Below, piece by piece: positions 24,811 to 33,508 of a stretch of DNA of 61,461 bases. Made by a program: the position numbers and the translations under genes. The number at the start of each line of letters is the position of its first letter. Within the stretch, counting starts at the first letter, position 1. Under the pieces are notes generated by a model, which worked only from the letters and a program-made list of their open reading frames with translations, did not search any database and was not told the DNA's origin. This stretch comes from an uncultured Flavobacteriaceae bacterium (GTDB lineage Bacteria; Bacteroidota; Bacteroidia; Flavobacteriales; Flavobacteriaceae). The stretch is from positions 1 to 61,461 of the forward strand of contig CAJIZJ010000006.1 of NCBI GenBank assembly GCA_905181825.1, read 5' to 3'.

Positions 24811-27540
24811 ATGAAATATTTTATTACAATAATCTTCCTGTTGATGGGTATCTCAGTGACTGCTCAAGTTAAGCTTGAGGGTGTTATTAAAGATAGTTTA
24901 GGAAATCCGTTAGAACTAGCAAATGTTATCGCTATAAATAAAGCCACTAAGTCTTTGGATTCTTACGCGATTACTAATGATGACGGAATTTTTCGATTAG
25001 ATTTGAAAAAGAATACAATTTATACTATACAAGCTAGCTATATTGGTATGAAGTCTTTAGATGAAGTCTTAGAGACCAAAGATGAAAATATTTCTAAGGA
25101 ATTTGTGTTATTTCAGGACAACTCTTTAGATGAAGTCGAGCTTACTTATGAAATGCCGGTAACTATTAGCGGAGATACATTGGTTTATAATGCAGACTCT
25201 TTTAATACGGGAAGAGAACGAAAATTAGAAGATGTTTTAAAAAATCTTCCAGGCGTAGAAATAAATGATGATGGCCAAGTAGAGGTTGAGGGTAAGGTAG
25301 TGACTAAGTTAATGGTTGAGGGGAAAGACTTCTTTGATGGAGACACCAAATTAGCCACTAAAAACATTCCTTCAAACGCGGTAGATAAAGTTCAAGTGCT
25401 TAAAAACTATTCGGAAGTTGGTCAATTAGGAGGCGTTACTAATAACCAAGATAACATTGCCATAAACATTAAGTTAAAGGAAGGAAAGAAAAACTTTTGG
25501 TTTGGTAATGTAACCGTAGGCGCAGGGAATTCCCAGGGAGTCAGCAAACAACTTCCAAATGATCTCTATTTAGCGCAGCCTAAAATGTTTTTTTATAGTC
25601 CTGAATACAGCGTTAATGTTATTGGAGATCTAAACAATATAGGAGAAGTTGCATTTACTCGCCGAGATTATTTTAACTTTTCAGGGGGGTTTAAAGCGCC
25701 AAGCCAAAACAGTGGTACAAGCTTAAGTTTAGGAAATAATGACATCGGCTCTTTGTTACTTCAAAATAATAGAGCTAAGGATATTAATACAAAATTCGGG
25801 GCTGCTAACTTTAGTTGGTCTCCCAAAAAGACACTAGATTTTGGAGGGTTTGTTATTCTCTCAAACAGTAAAAATGAACTACAAGAAAATAGAAGTACTC
25901 AATATATTGATACTGACTTAGGAATTCCTAACGAAGATACGGAGAGCAATACATCTCAAAACAATGATTTGGGAATGCTAAAACTAACAACAAAGTACCA
26001 GCCAAACGCAAGCAATCAGTTAGAATATGAAGCACTAGGAAACCTTTCTAAAAGCACCCAAAATCAACGCTTCAACTCTTCAGTAAATGGCGCTATTAAT
26101 CAGCTTGAAGATGCTAATCCATTTAGCTTTAGTCAAAGCCTAAATTATTATTACACTCTCAACGAAACTAATATTTTTGCATTTGAGGCACAGCATTTAA
26201 TTAAAGATGAAGACCCGTTTTACAACGCTATTTTAGAAGATAAAGCTAATTACAGTGGTACCGCTAACAGTCTTGGTTTAAATGGTTCGCAGATTGGTTA
26301 TAATTTAGGTCAAGAGAAGAGAATTCAATCTAATCAGGTAGACGCTAAGCTAGATTACTGGAATATTCTTAATAAAAAAAGTAACATCAACCTAACACTA
26401 GGCACAATACTAAGTAGTCAACAATTTGATTCTAAGATCTTTCAAAATCTTGATGATCAGTCAGTACTTGACCCAACCCCTATTATTGCTGATGGTTTAG
26501 CGACGAATGATATTGCTTATAATTTCTCTGATGTTTATCTTGGGTTGCATTATCGTTTAAAATACGGAAAATTTACTTTTACTCCTGGAGTATCAGCGCA
26601 CGCATATTCTATTGCTAACACCCAATACGGTGACAAAACTACAGATAATTTCTATAGGTTTCTCCCTGATTTTAATATGAGACTTGACATTAAAAAGAGT
26701 GAAACATTAAATTTAACTTACCGTATGCGTACTCAGTTTACAGACGTTTCTCAGTTTGCAAGTGGCTTAGTACTCAACAACTATAATTCCTTGTTTTCTG
26801 GGTCGCCAGATTTACAAAGTGCGCTATCTCATAATGTTAATTTATCGTACTACAGTTTTAATATGTTTAATTACACAAATATATTTGCGAATGTTAACTA
26901 TAATAAAAGTATTGATAATATTAGAACCAAATCTGAATTCACTCCTGGAAGTGTAATTCGAGTTTCTACCCCTTTTAATTCCAATTTTGCAGATGAAAGT
27001 CTTACCGCTAATGGGCGTTACCAGCGTACTTTTGGAAAATTAAGAGCTTCTGTTAGAGCGAACTTAAATTACTCTAAGTTTAACCAGTTTATTCAAAACA
27101 GACAGTCTGTAAATGAAAATTTCTCACAAACTTACCGGGCTCAGCTACGAACCAATTTCAGAACGGCTCCTAATGTGGATTTAAACTATCGTTATACGAT
27201 TCAAGATAATAACTTAGGGGCCAACAGTACTAAGTTTTTTACTAAAAGCCCTTCCATTGAAGTAGATGCATTGATCTTCAAGACCTTTACATTTAGAACC
27301 GATTATTCTTACAACGATTTTAGTAATGAAGAGCGTTCTATTAACACCTATGAGTTCTGGAATGCGTCTTTGTCCTACAGAAAAGACGATGACTCAAAAT
27401 TTGAGTACGAAATTAAAGCGACTAATCTTTTAGATACGCGATCTCAAAACCAAAGTAGTTCCTCAAACATCTCGGTAAGTGCAACAGAGTACTTCATTCA
27501 GCCTCGCTATGTAACATTTCGTGTGCGTTACGAGCTATAA
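24811..27540 (+). CDS. TonB-receptor-like outer-membrane protein with CarboxypepD_reg domain
   Basis: 909 residues from ATG 24811 (clean signal MKYFITIIFLLMGISVTAQ; the frame to 24769 overlaps the previous gene). Order: signal, carboxypeptidase-regulatory-like sandwich (about 20-105), plug-like domain (about 115-220, with 'LEDVLKNLPGVEINDDGQV' and 'NIPSNAVDKVQVLKNY'), then a long beta-barrel ending in an aromatic-flanked strand 'YVTFRVRYEL'. This belongs to the outer-membrane beta-barrel group often annotated OMP_b-brl_3 and is the habitual genomic partner of GLPGLI proteins. Substrate unknown; there is no SusD gene beside it, so it is not a standard glycan importer. A strong terminator follows. 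Confidence 0.85.
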   Translation: MKYFITIIFLLMGISVTAQVKLEGVIKDSLGNPLELANVIAINKATKSLDSYAITNDDGIFRLDLKKNTIYTIQASYIGMKSLDEVLETKDENISKEFVLFQDNSLDEVELTYEMPVTISGDTLVYNADSFNTGRERKLEDVLKNLPGVEINDDGQVEVEGKVVTKLMVEGKDFFDGDTKLATKNIPSNAVDKVQVLKNYSEVGQLGGVTNNQDNIAINIKLKEGKKNFWFGNVTVGAGNSQGVSKQLPNDLYLAQPKMFFYSPEYSVNVIGDLNNIGEVAFTRRDYFNFSGGFKAPSQNSGTSLSLGNNDIGSLLLQNNRAKDINTKFGAANFSWSPKKTLDFGGFVILSNSKNELQENRSTQYIDTDLGIPNEDTESNTSQNNDLGMLKLTTKYQPNASNQLEYEALGNLSKSTQNQRFNSSVNGAINQLEDANPFSFSQSLNYYYTLNETNIFAFEAQHLIKDEDPFYNAILEDKANYSGTANSLGLNGSQIGYNLGQEKRIQSNQVDAKLDYWNILNKKSNINLTLGTILSSQQFDSKIFQNLDDQSVLDPTPIIADGLATNDIAYNFSDVYLGLHYRLKYGKFTFTPGVSAHAYSIANTQYGDKTTDNFYRFLPDFNMRLDIKKSETLNLTYRMRTQFTDVSQFASGLVLNNYNSLFSGSPDLQSALSHNVNLSYYSFNMFNYTNIFANVNYNKSIDNIRTKSEFTPGSVIRVSTPFNSNFADESLTANGRYQRTFGKLRASVRANLNYSKFNQFIQNRQSVNENFSQTYRAQLRTNFRTAPNVDLNYRYTIQDNNLGANSTKFFTKSPSIEVDALIFKTFTFRTDYSYNDFSNEERSINTYEFWNASLSYRKDDDSKFEYEIKATNLLDTRSQNQSSSSNISVSATEYFIQPRYVTFRVRYEL

Positions 27541-27557
27541 TGCAATTTATCTTAAAT

Positions 27558-27589
27558 AAAAAAAACCCGTTATAAACGGGTTTTTTTTT
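27558..27589 (+). terminator. Intrinsic terminator of the GLPGLI-OMP operon
   Basis: A-run, CCCGTT (27566-27571), 3-nt loop, AACGGG (27575-27580), nine T. 18 bp after the outer-membrane protein stop. Confidence 0.9.
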
Positions 27590-27715
27590 GACTAACTGAC
27601 TAACTAAAAAATTTCCATAATTCCAGAAATTTATACTATGCAAAAATAATTTTATTTAACACAAAAACTAGCCCATAATTAGCCCTAAGTTATTAATTTT
27701 TAGTATTTTCGGTCA

Positions 27716-29032
27716 ATGGATTATTTAGTGTCAAAGTTAAAGCTTGAGATTTATAAAAAACTTGGCTTTCATATTCAAAAACAATCGGATGTTAAGTATT
27801 TACATGACCATATTACCGTTAGTATTTTACACCCTGTAGGATTTAATACGTTGCGACGTTTTTTTGGCTTTTTACCATCAGGAGACCCACAATTTAAAAC
27901 ACTTGACGCACTCTCAGAATATATAGGTTTTACGTCTTTTGCTAAGTTTTCTGAATTTGTAAATAAGGATGAGAACTGGAACACATGGACTTTTATTGCT
28001 GATTTTGAAAACACGAACTCTATCAGTTCTGAAATGTTGGAGCGTCTAATCAAGCTAAAACCTCATTCGGATTATATTTATTACATAAGTGTTCTTATTA
28101 AGTCATTCATTAGAAGAGGGCGCTTAGATTTATTAAAAATTATTTTTGCTAAACATCCTTACTCTTTACTATTTAAAAAGGATGATATTGATTCTCAAGA
28201 AGTTTTAGATATTTTGAAAATAGCGTATGCCGTTGGGGGTGTTTTAAGAACGCTTACGAGACCACAATATGAAAAATTAGCTCCGTTATTAAGTGATGAG
28301 TATGTGTTTAAGACTACTGTTTTAGATTTTTATATCGATTACTCTAATTTCAATGGCTATTACGGTTTTTTTGTTCAAAATAGACTTTTATTGGACCATC
28401 AGCCAGATCATCAGATATTTGCTAATTTAATTTCAAATTATCATTTATTTCTTTCTGGAAAATCAACCTTTAAGGCTTATAACCCCGATATTTCTAACTT
28501 AGAATTATATCCTGCATTACTGGGGCGTTTGTTGGGTTATCAGCTTATAACTAGCTACTTTAAAGACGATCAGCCTACACAAAGTTTAGTTAATCAAATC
28601 GTAGACATCGCCAAAGGAAAACATATTTCCATTTTTTTCATTGAGATTTTTCCTGCACTAATTTTTACAAAATCTATTGATGATATCAAACATATATTTT
28701 CAGTATTTAATGATGATTTATTTGAGACTGGGGATTGGGTTTATTATACCACTCAAAACATGTACTTAATATCTTCTGCTTTTGTTGAAATTAAAAATAA
28801 AAATTACGATAAAGCCGAACATTACTTAGGGCTTGTTAGCTTAGATAACTCAAAAACAAATTCTTACTTTACTTATCTCAAATTGTTTTTCCTTATTGCT
28901 AGCTATCAACTAGAAAAACAAACGACCTCCTATCGCCTAGTGCTATCAGAGTTTGAAGTTGAATATTTGGACTTAGTTAAGTTAACAGGTTTTAAGCGTT
29001 TTAAGTTAGCTTTACTAAAACGATATTTTTAA
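27716..29032 (+). CDS. Cytoplasmic protein of unknown function with HTH-like N-terminus
   Basis: 438 residues, no signal peptide or membrane segment. I do not recognise a characterised family. The first 80 residues read like a small DNA- or protein-binding helical domain: 'LYKKLGFHIQKQ'-like opening, 'TLRRFFGFLPSG' and 'TLDALSEYIGFTSFAKFSEFV', a pattern I associate with a Bacteroidota-specific N-terminal domain where the RRFFGF segment precedes a short helix pair. The rest (about 90-438) is helical and could be a TPR-like solenoid ('YDKAEHYLGLVSLDNSKTNSY'). It is 6 bp upstream of a DMT permease gene, so the two may be co-transcribed. A near-consensus TATTTTCG sits 5 bp before the ATG, which would make the mRNA nearly leaderless; doubtful. 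Confidence 0.75.
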   Translation: MDYLVSKLKLEIYKKLGFHIQKQSDVKYLHDHITVSILHPVGFNTLRRFFGFLPSGDPQFKTLDALSEYIGFTSFAKFSEFVNKDENWNTWTFIADFENTNSISSEMLERLIKLKPHSDYIYYISVLIKSFIRRGRLDLLKIIFAKHPYSLLFKKDDIDSQEVLDILKIAYAVGGVLRTLTRPQYEKLAPLLSDEYVFKTTVLDFYIDYSNFNGYYGFFVQNRLLLDHQPDHQIFANLISNYHLFLSGKSTFKAYNPDISNLELYPALLGRLLGYQLITSYFKDDQPTQSLVNQIVDIAKGKHISIFFIEIFPALIFTKSIDDIKHIFSVFNDDLFETGDWVYYTTQNMYLISSAFVEIKNKNYDKAEHYLGLVSLDNSKTNSYFTYLKLFFLIASYQLEKQTTSYRLVLSEFEVEYLDLVKLTGFKRFKLALLKRYF

Positions 29033-29038
29033 ATTATT

Positions 29039-29869
29039 ATGGAGTATTTAGTCTTATCGTCGATTTTTTTTGCATTCAGTAACGTCTTATGGAAATGGAT
29101 AGTGTCTGACTATTTGCCACTGCAGGTTATTGTCAAGCGTTCTATCATCACATGTTTTATCGGAATCATTGTTTTGATTTTTAAGTATGATAATTTTAAT
29201 TTTTATAACACGGTAGGCCAGGCTGTTTTTGTTAACTTAACTTGTCTTATTGGAGCCTTTGGATTAGTGTTTATGATTTACGGGATCAAACAAAGTTCAT
29301 TAAACACGTTCATTCATTACAGTCTCGTGGGGTCTACTGTTACAGCTACTTATTTATATTTAGTAGAAGGGATAATTCCAAAAAATTATGCATTAGGAAT
29401 TTCATGTATCGCCTTGGGTTTTTTTATTTTTCTTTGGAAACAACGTCACAACACAAAAATTGTTAGTTTTTCTACTCATCGCTATTTGTTTGCGATGGCT
29501 TTATGTTTTTCTGCCACAGCTATTATGCAATGGTATAATTTAAAAACATATGATTTAGTTTTTCTTGCAGTTCATCAAGAGTTGGTCGTTTTAACCGTAG
29601 CTGGTTTTATGTTGTACTTTCTGAAACAGTCTCCAATCCCTTTTTTTAAGCTAGATTATATCCCTGTAATGGCGTTAGTTGTATCTTTTGCAATTGTTTT
29701 AGGTATGTATGGACTTAAGGTTACTAATCCTTTTATCTCCAGCATCATTAGTCTTACCAGTTCAATATTTACGATCATATTGGCTGTTATTTTACTAAAA
29801 GAAGACTTTAAGTGGTACTACATTGTTTCTATGCTTACGGTCCTCTATGGAGCTTGGCTTTTAAGTTAG
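29039..29869 (+). CDS. EamA/DMT-superfamily permease
   Basis: 276 residues with about ten evenly spaced hydrophobic segments in two similar halves, the drug/metabolite transporter layout. The first half has 'FFAFSNVLWKWIV' and 'YSLVGSTVTATYLYL', the second 'LTSSIFTIILAVILLKEDFKWYY', where the acidic residue after the ninth helix is typical of EamA repeats. Substrate unknown. It follows the orphan 438-residue protein by 6 bp and ends 5 bp from convergent metK. No signal or extra domain. Confidence 0.82.
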   Translation: MEYLVLSSIFFAFSNVLWKWIVSDYLPLQVIVKRSIITCFIGIIVLIFKYDNFNFYNTVGQAVFVNLTCLIGAFGLVFMIYGIKQSSLNTFIHYSLVGSTVTATYLYLVEGIIPKNYALGISCIALGFFIFLWKQRHNTKIVSFSTHRYLFAMALCFSATAIMQWYNLKTYDLVFLAVHQELVVLTVAGFMLYFLKQSPIPFFKLDYIPVMALVVSFAIVLGMYGLKVTNPFISSIISLTSSIFTIILAVILLKEDFKWYYIVSMLTVLYGAWLLS

Positions 29870-29874
29870 AGACC

Positions 29875-31125
29875 TTAAATTTCAAAAGCATTTTTTATGT
29901 CATTCACATAATCTAGCTTCTCCCAAGTAAATAACTCTACGTTTAGTGTTATGCTTTCTCCGTTTGGTTGATGAAACACTTTTGTAACAGACTTGTTTTC
30001 ACGCCCCATGTGACCATAGGCGGCAGTTTCACTATATATTGGGCTTCTTAGTTTTAATCGTTTTTCAATAGCTGCAGGTTTTAGATCAAATAATTTCGAT
30101 ATTTTATTAGCAATCTCTCCGTCGGTCAAGTTAAATGGGCAGCTGCCATAAGTGTCAACAAACACTCCCATAGGTTCTGCCACGCCAATAGCATAACTAA
30201 CTTGAACTAATACTTCAGAACACAGTCCTGATGCTACCATGTTTTTTGCAATGTGTCGCGTGGCATAGGCCGCGCTTCTGTCCACTTTACTTGGATCTTT
30301 CCCAGAAAAGGCACCACCACCGTGGGCTCCTTTACCACCATAGGTGTCTACAATAATTTTTCGTCCCGTTAATCCAGTGTCCCCGTGAGGTCCCCCAATT
30401 ACAAACTTTCCTGTTGGGTTTATATGATAAGTAATATGTGCATCAAATAAGCTTTGGATATGCAAAGGAAGTTTTGCAATAACCCTTGGTATTAGTTTTG
30501 TTTTTAGATCCTCTCGAATTTTAGCCAACATCTTGGTTTCTTCATCAAAGTCGTCATGTTGTGTAGAAATAACAATAGCTTCGATTCGTTTAGGTGTATT
30601 GTCGTCGTCGTATTCTATAGTAACTTGACTTTTAGAATCGGGTCTCAAGTATGAAATATCAGTTCCCTCTCTTCGCATTTCTGCTAGTTCTATTAGTATT
30701 CTATGGGAAAGATCTAGTGCCAAAGGCATGTAGTTTTCAGTTTCATTTGTAGCGTAACCAAACATCATTCCTTGATCTCCTGCCCCTTGCTCTTCATCGC
30801 CTCTATCTACCCCTCTATTAATGTCTTCAGATTGTTCATGAATCGCTGAAAGCACACCACAGGAATTGCCATCAAACATATAGTCTCCTTTAGTATAGCC
30901 AATTTTATTTATGGTATCACGTGCAATTTTTTGCACATCTAAATAGGTTTTTGATTTCACCTCACCTGCAAGGATTACCTGACCTGTGGTCACTAAGGTT
31001 TCACAAGCTACTTTAGAACTTGGATCGAATGCTAAAAAATTATCAATTAAGGCATCGCTAATTTGGTCAGCTACCTTGTCTGGATGGCCTTCTGAAACGC
31101 TTTCTGAAGTGAATAAATAACTCAT
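29875..31125 (-). CDS. metK: S-adenosylmethionine synthetase
   Basis: Makes S-adenosylmethionine from methionine and ATP. 416 residues, slightly longer than E. coli MetK, with the normal three-domain pattern. Landmarks: '[16 protein letters not shown]' at the N-terminus, '[13 protein letters not shown]', the phosphate loop '[19 protein letters not shown]' and 'YGHMGR' near the C-terminus. Its upstream region (31126-31260) holds a SAM-II-like riboswitch and a TAnnTTTG promoter element, so expression should fall when SAM is plentiful. Single gene, convergent with the permease gene. Confidence 0.97.
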   Translation of the reverse strand: MSYLFTSESVSEGHPDKVADQISDALIDNFLAFDPSSKVACETLVTTGQVILAGEVKSKTYLDVQKIARDTINKIGYTKGDYMFDGNSCGVLSAIHEQSEDINRGVDRGDEEQGAGDQGMMFGYATNETENYMPLALDLSHRILIELAEMRREGTDISYLRPDSKSQVTIEYDDDNTPKRIEAIVISTQHDDFDEETKMLAKIREDLKTKLIPRVIAKLPLHIQSLFDAHITYHINPTGKFVIGGPHGDTGLTGRKIIVDTYGGKGAHGGGAFSGKDPSKVDRSAAYATRHIAKNMVASGLCSEVLVQVSYAIGVAEPMGVFVDTYGSCPFNLTDGEIANKISKLFDLKPAAIEKRLKLRSPIYSETAAYGHMGRENKSVTKVFHQPNGESITLNVELFTWEKLDYVNDIKNAFEI

Positions 31126-31182
31126 AAATTGTGTTTTATGAGAACAAACTAATAAAATTGCAGGGCTATAGAGTAGTAATAT

Positions 31183-31233
31183 ACTGCTTTAGCTTTTTTT
31201 AATGAGGTTGCAATCAGATCAAATTTATCCTCT
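31183..31233 (-). ncRNA. Probable SAM-II-type riboswitch in the metK leader
   Basis: On the minus strand the leader shows the SAM-II order of elements: stem arm GAGG (complement of 31229-31232), an A/U-rich loop, the invariant UUGCAA (31208-31213), the returning arm CCUC (31204-31207), then AUUAAAAAAAGCUAAA with GCUAAA at 31188-31193 and a CAG that can pair with CUG in the loop to close the pseudoknot. Stem P1 is only 4 bp as drawn, shorter than proteobacterial examples. Position 58 nt before the metK start and the gene identity both fit. A downstream CCCTGC could compete for the GCAG, offering a switch. Confidence 0.72.
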
Positions 31234-31245
31234 ACATTGATTATG

Positions 31246-31253
31246 CAAATTTA
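31246..31253 (-). promoter_or_regulatory. Probable -7 promoter element of metK
   Basis: TAAATTTG on the minus strand matches TAnnTTTG; the transcript would begin just before the SAM-II-like element. No clear -33 TTG at the standard distance. Confidence 0.45.
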
Positions 31254-31319
31254 CAGAATATACAACTAATAAAAAAACTTTATGTTTAATGGTTTTAACG
31301 TGAAATATTTTATTTCGTT

Positions 31320-31327
31320 TACTTTTG
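31320..31327 (+). promoter_or_regulatory. Probable -7 promoter element of the lipid A deacylase gene
   Basis: TACTTTTG matches TAnnTTTG, 18 bp before the ATG at 31346. Confidence 0.45.
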
Positions 31328-31345
31328 CACTTAAATTAGTTTATA

Positions 31346-32437
31346 ATGCTGCGTTTACTTCTTTGTTGTTTTACTATTTCTTTTTTTGTGGGAACTTCAC
31401 AAGAAAGGTTGAGTCAAACCTACTTAGATATTAACTATTTTAAAGGAATAATCCCGCTTCATAATAATGATATAGCCCATCTTATTCAAGGGTATCCTGA
31501 AGGCGTTATAATAGGCTGGAATCAACGTACTAATGGCGAAAACGATTGGGAACAACGCTATAATTATCCTGATTTTGGAGCTTCTTTTATGTATCAAAAT
31601 TTACAAAATGAGGTTCTTGGTAATACACTTGGGTTTTATGGACATTTTAATTTCTATTTCTTCAAACGTCAACTTATGTTGCGTGTCGGACAAGGAATTG
31701 TATTTGCCACAAATCCCTACAATAAAACATCAAACCCCAAAAACATAGCATTTGGATCTAAATTATTAGGAAGTCCTTACCTGATGCTTAACTATAAGAA
31801 ACCAAATTTACTAGGTCCAATTGGTGTTCAATCAGGCTTGGTCTTTTTTCACGCTTCCAATGGTAATTTTAGAGCCCCCAACACTAGTGTTAATACCATT
31901 TCTTTTAACATGGGAATAAATTATGATTTAGACGCCAAGGGGGTCAACTTTAAGCAATACAAAGAAATCCCTGTAATTTCAAAAGCCTTAAAATATAATT
32001 TTGTTTTGCGATCTGGTCTTAGCCAGAACGATGTGGTCGGAAGTAAGCAATACCCATTTTATACGGTTTCCGCATATGTTGATAAACGTTTTAATTCTTT
32101 TAGCGCAGTTCATCTTGGAGTTGACGCATTTTTTTCGTTTGCTTTAAAAGAAGAAATCAACTATCGAAGTGTTGCTTTTCCTGATGCACCATCCGATCCC
32201 AATGCCGATTACAGACGGGTTGGAGGTTTTTTGGGCTATGAGTTATTTGTCAACAAATGGTCGATGGTAGCGCAAACAGGGTATTATCTATACTATCCGT
32301 ACGATTTTGAAGGTCGTATATATAATAGAATTGGGTTAAAGTATTATTTTAGCAAACAATGGTTTGGAGCTTTTACGGTTAAATCTCATTTAGCTACAGC
32401 AGAAGCTCTCGAATTTGGAATTGGAATCAGACTATAA
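31346..32437 (+). CDS. Acyloxyacyl hydrolase, PagL-like lipid A deacylase
   Basis: 363-residue outer-membrane beta-barrel with an N-terminal signal (MLRLLLCCFTISFFVGTSQ). The Bacteroidota acyloxyacyl hydrolase family resembles PagL, which removes the 3-O acyl chain of lipid A. The expected catalytic His-x-Ser motif is seen in 'FFHASNGNFRAPN' (H169, S171, N172). Strands end 'AEALEFGIGIRL'. It is considerably longer than the ~170-residue PagL, as is usual in this phylum. It lies 1 bp before a head-GIN lipoprotein gene, so the pair is an operon. Enzyme activity is inferred from motif and family; lipid A remodelling at the outer membrane is the likely role. Confidence 0.82.
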   Translation: MLRLLLCCFTISFFVGTSQERLSQTYLDINYFKGIIPLHNNDIAHLIQGYPEGVIIGWNQRTNGENDWEQRYNYPDFGASFMYQNLQNEVLGNTLGFYGHFNFYFFKRQLMLRVGQGIVFATNPYNKTSNPKNIAFGSKLLGSPYLMLNYKKPNLLGPIGVQSGLVFFHASNGNFRAPNTSVNTISFNMGINYDLDAKGVNFKQYKEIPVISKALKYNFVLRSGLSQNDVVGSKQYPFYTVSAYVDKRFNSFSAVHLGVDAFFSFALKEEINYRSVAFPDAPSDPNADYRRVGGFLGYELFVNKWSMVAQTGYYLYYPYDFEGRIYNRIGLKYYFSKQWFGAFTVKSHLATAEALEFGIGIRL

Positions 32438-32438
32438 T

Positions 32439-33185
32439 ATGAAGGGATTATTTTACATACTAATGATGGTGATGTTTTTTTCTTGTGATAAGGAAGACGC
32501 ATGGGGGTGTATTCAAGCTGCTGGTAGTCAGGAAACACGCATTTTGAGCGTAGATACTTTTGACAAAATTTTAGTGAATCGAGATATTGAATTAGTGGTT
32601 AAGCAAGGTCAAGACTATAAAGTGGAGATTCAAACAGGCCAAAACTTACTAAACAATATTGAAATTACTGTGGTCGATAAACAATTGCAATTGTCCGATA
32701 ATAATTCTTGTAATTTCGTCAGAGATTTTGGGCTTACCAAAATGATAGTAACGACTCCTTTTTTGAAAGAAATTAGAAGTAGTACTCAATACTTGACCTC
32801 TTCAGAAGGTGTTTTAAACCTCGATAATTTAACACTCATCAGTGAAAATTATAATTCTAATTACCTAAATGTTGGTGATTTTAATATTAAAATCAACGCA
32901 GAAAGGCTTAAAGTGATAGCTAACGGATTGTCAGTATTCACAATTTCAGGATCCACAGAAAGTCTTTCTGTGGAGTTTTACGCTGGTTTGTGCGAATTTA
33001 AAGGGGCCGATTTAATAGCCCAGCATGTGAATATATTTCAAAGAAGTAGCCATGACATTATCGTGAATCCAAAACAATCCTTAACAGTGGACATTAGAAG
33101 TGTAGGCGATGTTATTAGTGTGTATAGACCTCACTTGGTAGATGTCCAAGAGTATTATTCTGGACAGTTACTGTTTTTAGACTAA
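32439..33185 (+). CDS. Head GIN domain (DUF2807) lipoprotein
   Basis: 248 residues from ATG 32439, which gives a lipoprotein signal with lipobox MFFSC (Cys near 16); the frame to 32415 would overlap the previous gene. The mature part is a right-handed beta-solenoid-like domain of the putative auto-transporter adhesin/head GIN family (DUF2807): 'FDKILVNRDIELVVKQGQDYKVEIQTGQN' is its opening, followed by regular strands such as 'LKVIANGLSVFTISGS'. Often found as surface or periplasmic lipoproteins in Bacteroidota, function not established. Starts 1 bp after the acyloxyacyl hydrolase stop. No obvious terminator after it. Confidence 0.83.
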   Translation: MKGLFYILMMVMFFSCDKEDAWGCIQAAGSQETRILSVDTFDKILVNRDIELVVKQGQDYKVEIQTGQNLLNNIEITVVDKQLQLSDNNSCNFVRDFGLTKMIVTTPFLKEIRSSTQYLTSSEGVLNLDNLTLISENYNSNYLNVGDFNIKINAERLKVIANGLSVFTISGSTESLSVEFYAGLCEFKGADLIAQHVNIFQRSSHDIIVNPKQSLTVDIRSVGDVISVYRPHLVDVQEYYSGQLLFLD

Positions 33186-33395
33186 TCTATAACCACTAAT
33201 TAACACATTTAGAGCTTGCTCCTTAGGTGTCTTATTAAAGGGATTCTTCTAAAAAAGACAAAAAAATAGCATTTAATTAGCTCAAACTGTGTTTTATTAA
33301 ATTATCTATAATTTTAAGTAATGAACAAGAAAAAAAAGAAATTAAATTTTAAGTTATACAAAAAATAGATACTTTAGCCTAATAGTTAAGTACTT
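33186..33395. other. Intergenic stretch before the aromatic operon leader
   Basis: Very AT-rich, no gene seen. A 15-codon Lys-rich ORF (33321-33368) is a by-product of a purine run and is not called. A weak promoter-like pair, TTTT at 33347-33350 and TACTTTAG at 33370-33377 (one mismatch to TAnnTTTG), could drive the leader peptide transcript. Confidence 0.4.
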
Positions 33396-33473
33396 ATGAT
33401 AAATGTGAATTATATTTTTTATAGCTTTTATTATTTCTTTTTTAGAAAAGAAATCGAGGCCTTGTATATATAA
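33396..33473 (+). CDS. Phe/Tyr leader peptide of the aromatic amino-acid operon (attenuator)
   Basis: 25-codon ORF. Ten of 25 residues are aromatic: Phe at 8, 11, 14, 15, 16 and Tyr at 6, 9, 12, 13, 24; nine of residues 6-16 (YIFYSFYYFFF). It precedes a terminator and the genes that make Phe and Tyr, exactly the layout of a pheL-type attenuator. Codons 20-22 (33453-33460) also encode the 5' arm of an antiterminator. When charged tRNA-Phe or tRNA-Tyr is scarce a ribosome stalled at the aromatic run leaves that arm free; when it reaches the stop at 33471-33473 it covers the arm and the terminator forms. Too short for standard gene callers. Strong inference, no experimental basis here. Confidence 0.85.
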   Translation: MINVNYIFYSFYYFFFRKEIEALYI

Positions 33474-33508
33474 TTTATCAATATAAATTTTAAATATTTA
33501 GTCTCGAT
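33453..33508 (+). promoter_or_regulatory. Antiterminator pairing of the Phe/Tyr attenuator
   Basis: ATCGAGGC (33453-33460) pairs with GTCTCGAT (33501-33508), eight pairs including one G-U. The downstream arm shares seven bases with the 5' arm of the terminator (33502-33509), so the two structures exclude each other. Confidence 0.75.

Noticed and set aside
33321-33368. 15-codon Lys-rich ORF upstream of the Phe/Tyr leader
   Set aside because: Produced by a purine-rich run; no relation to Phe/Tyr and no stem next to it.
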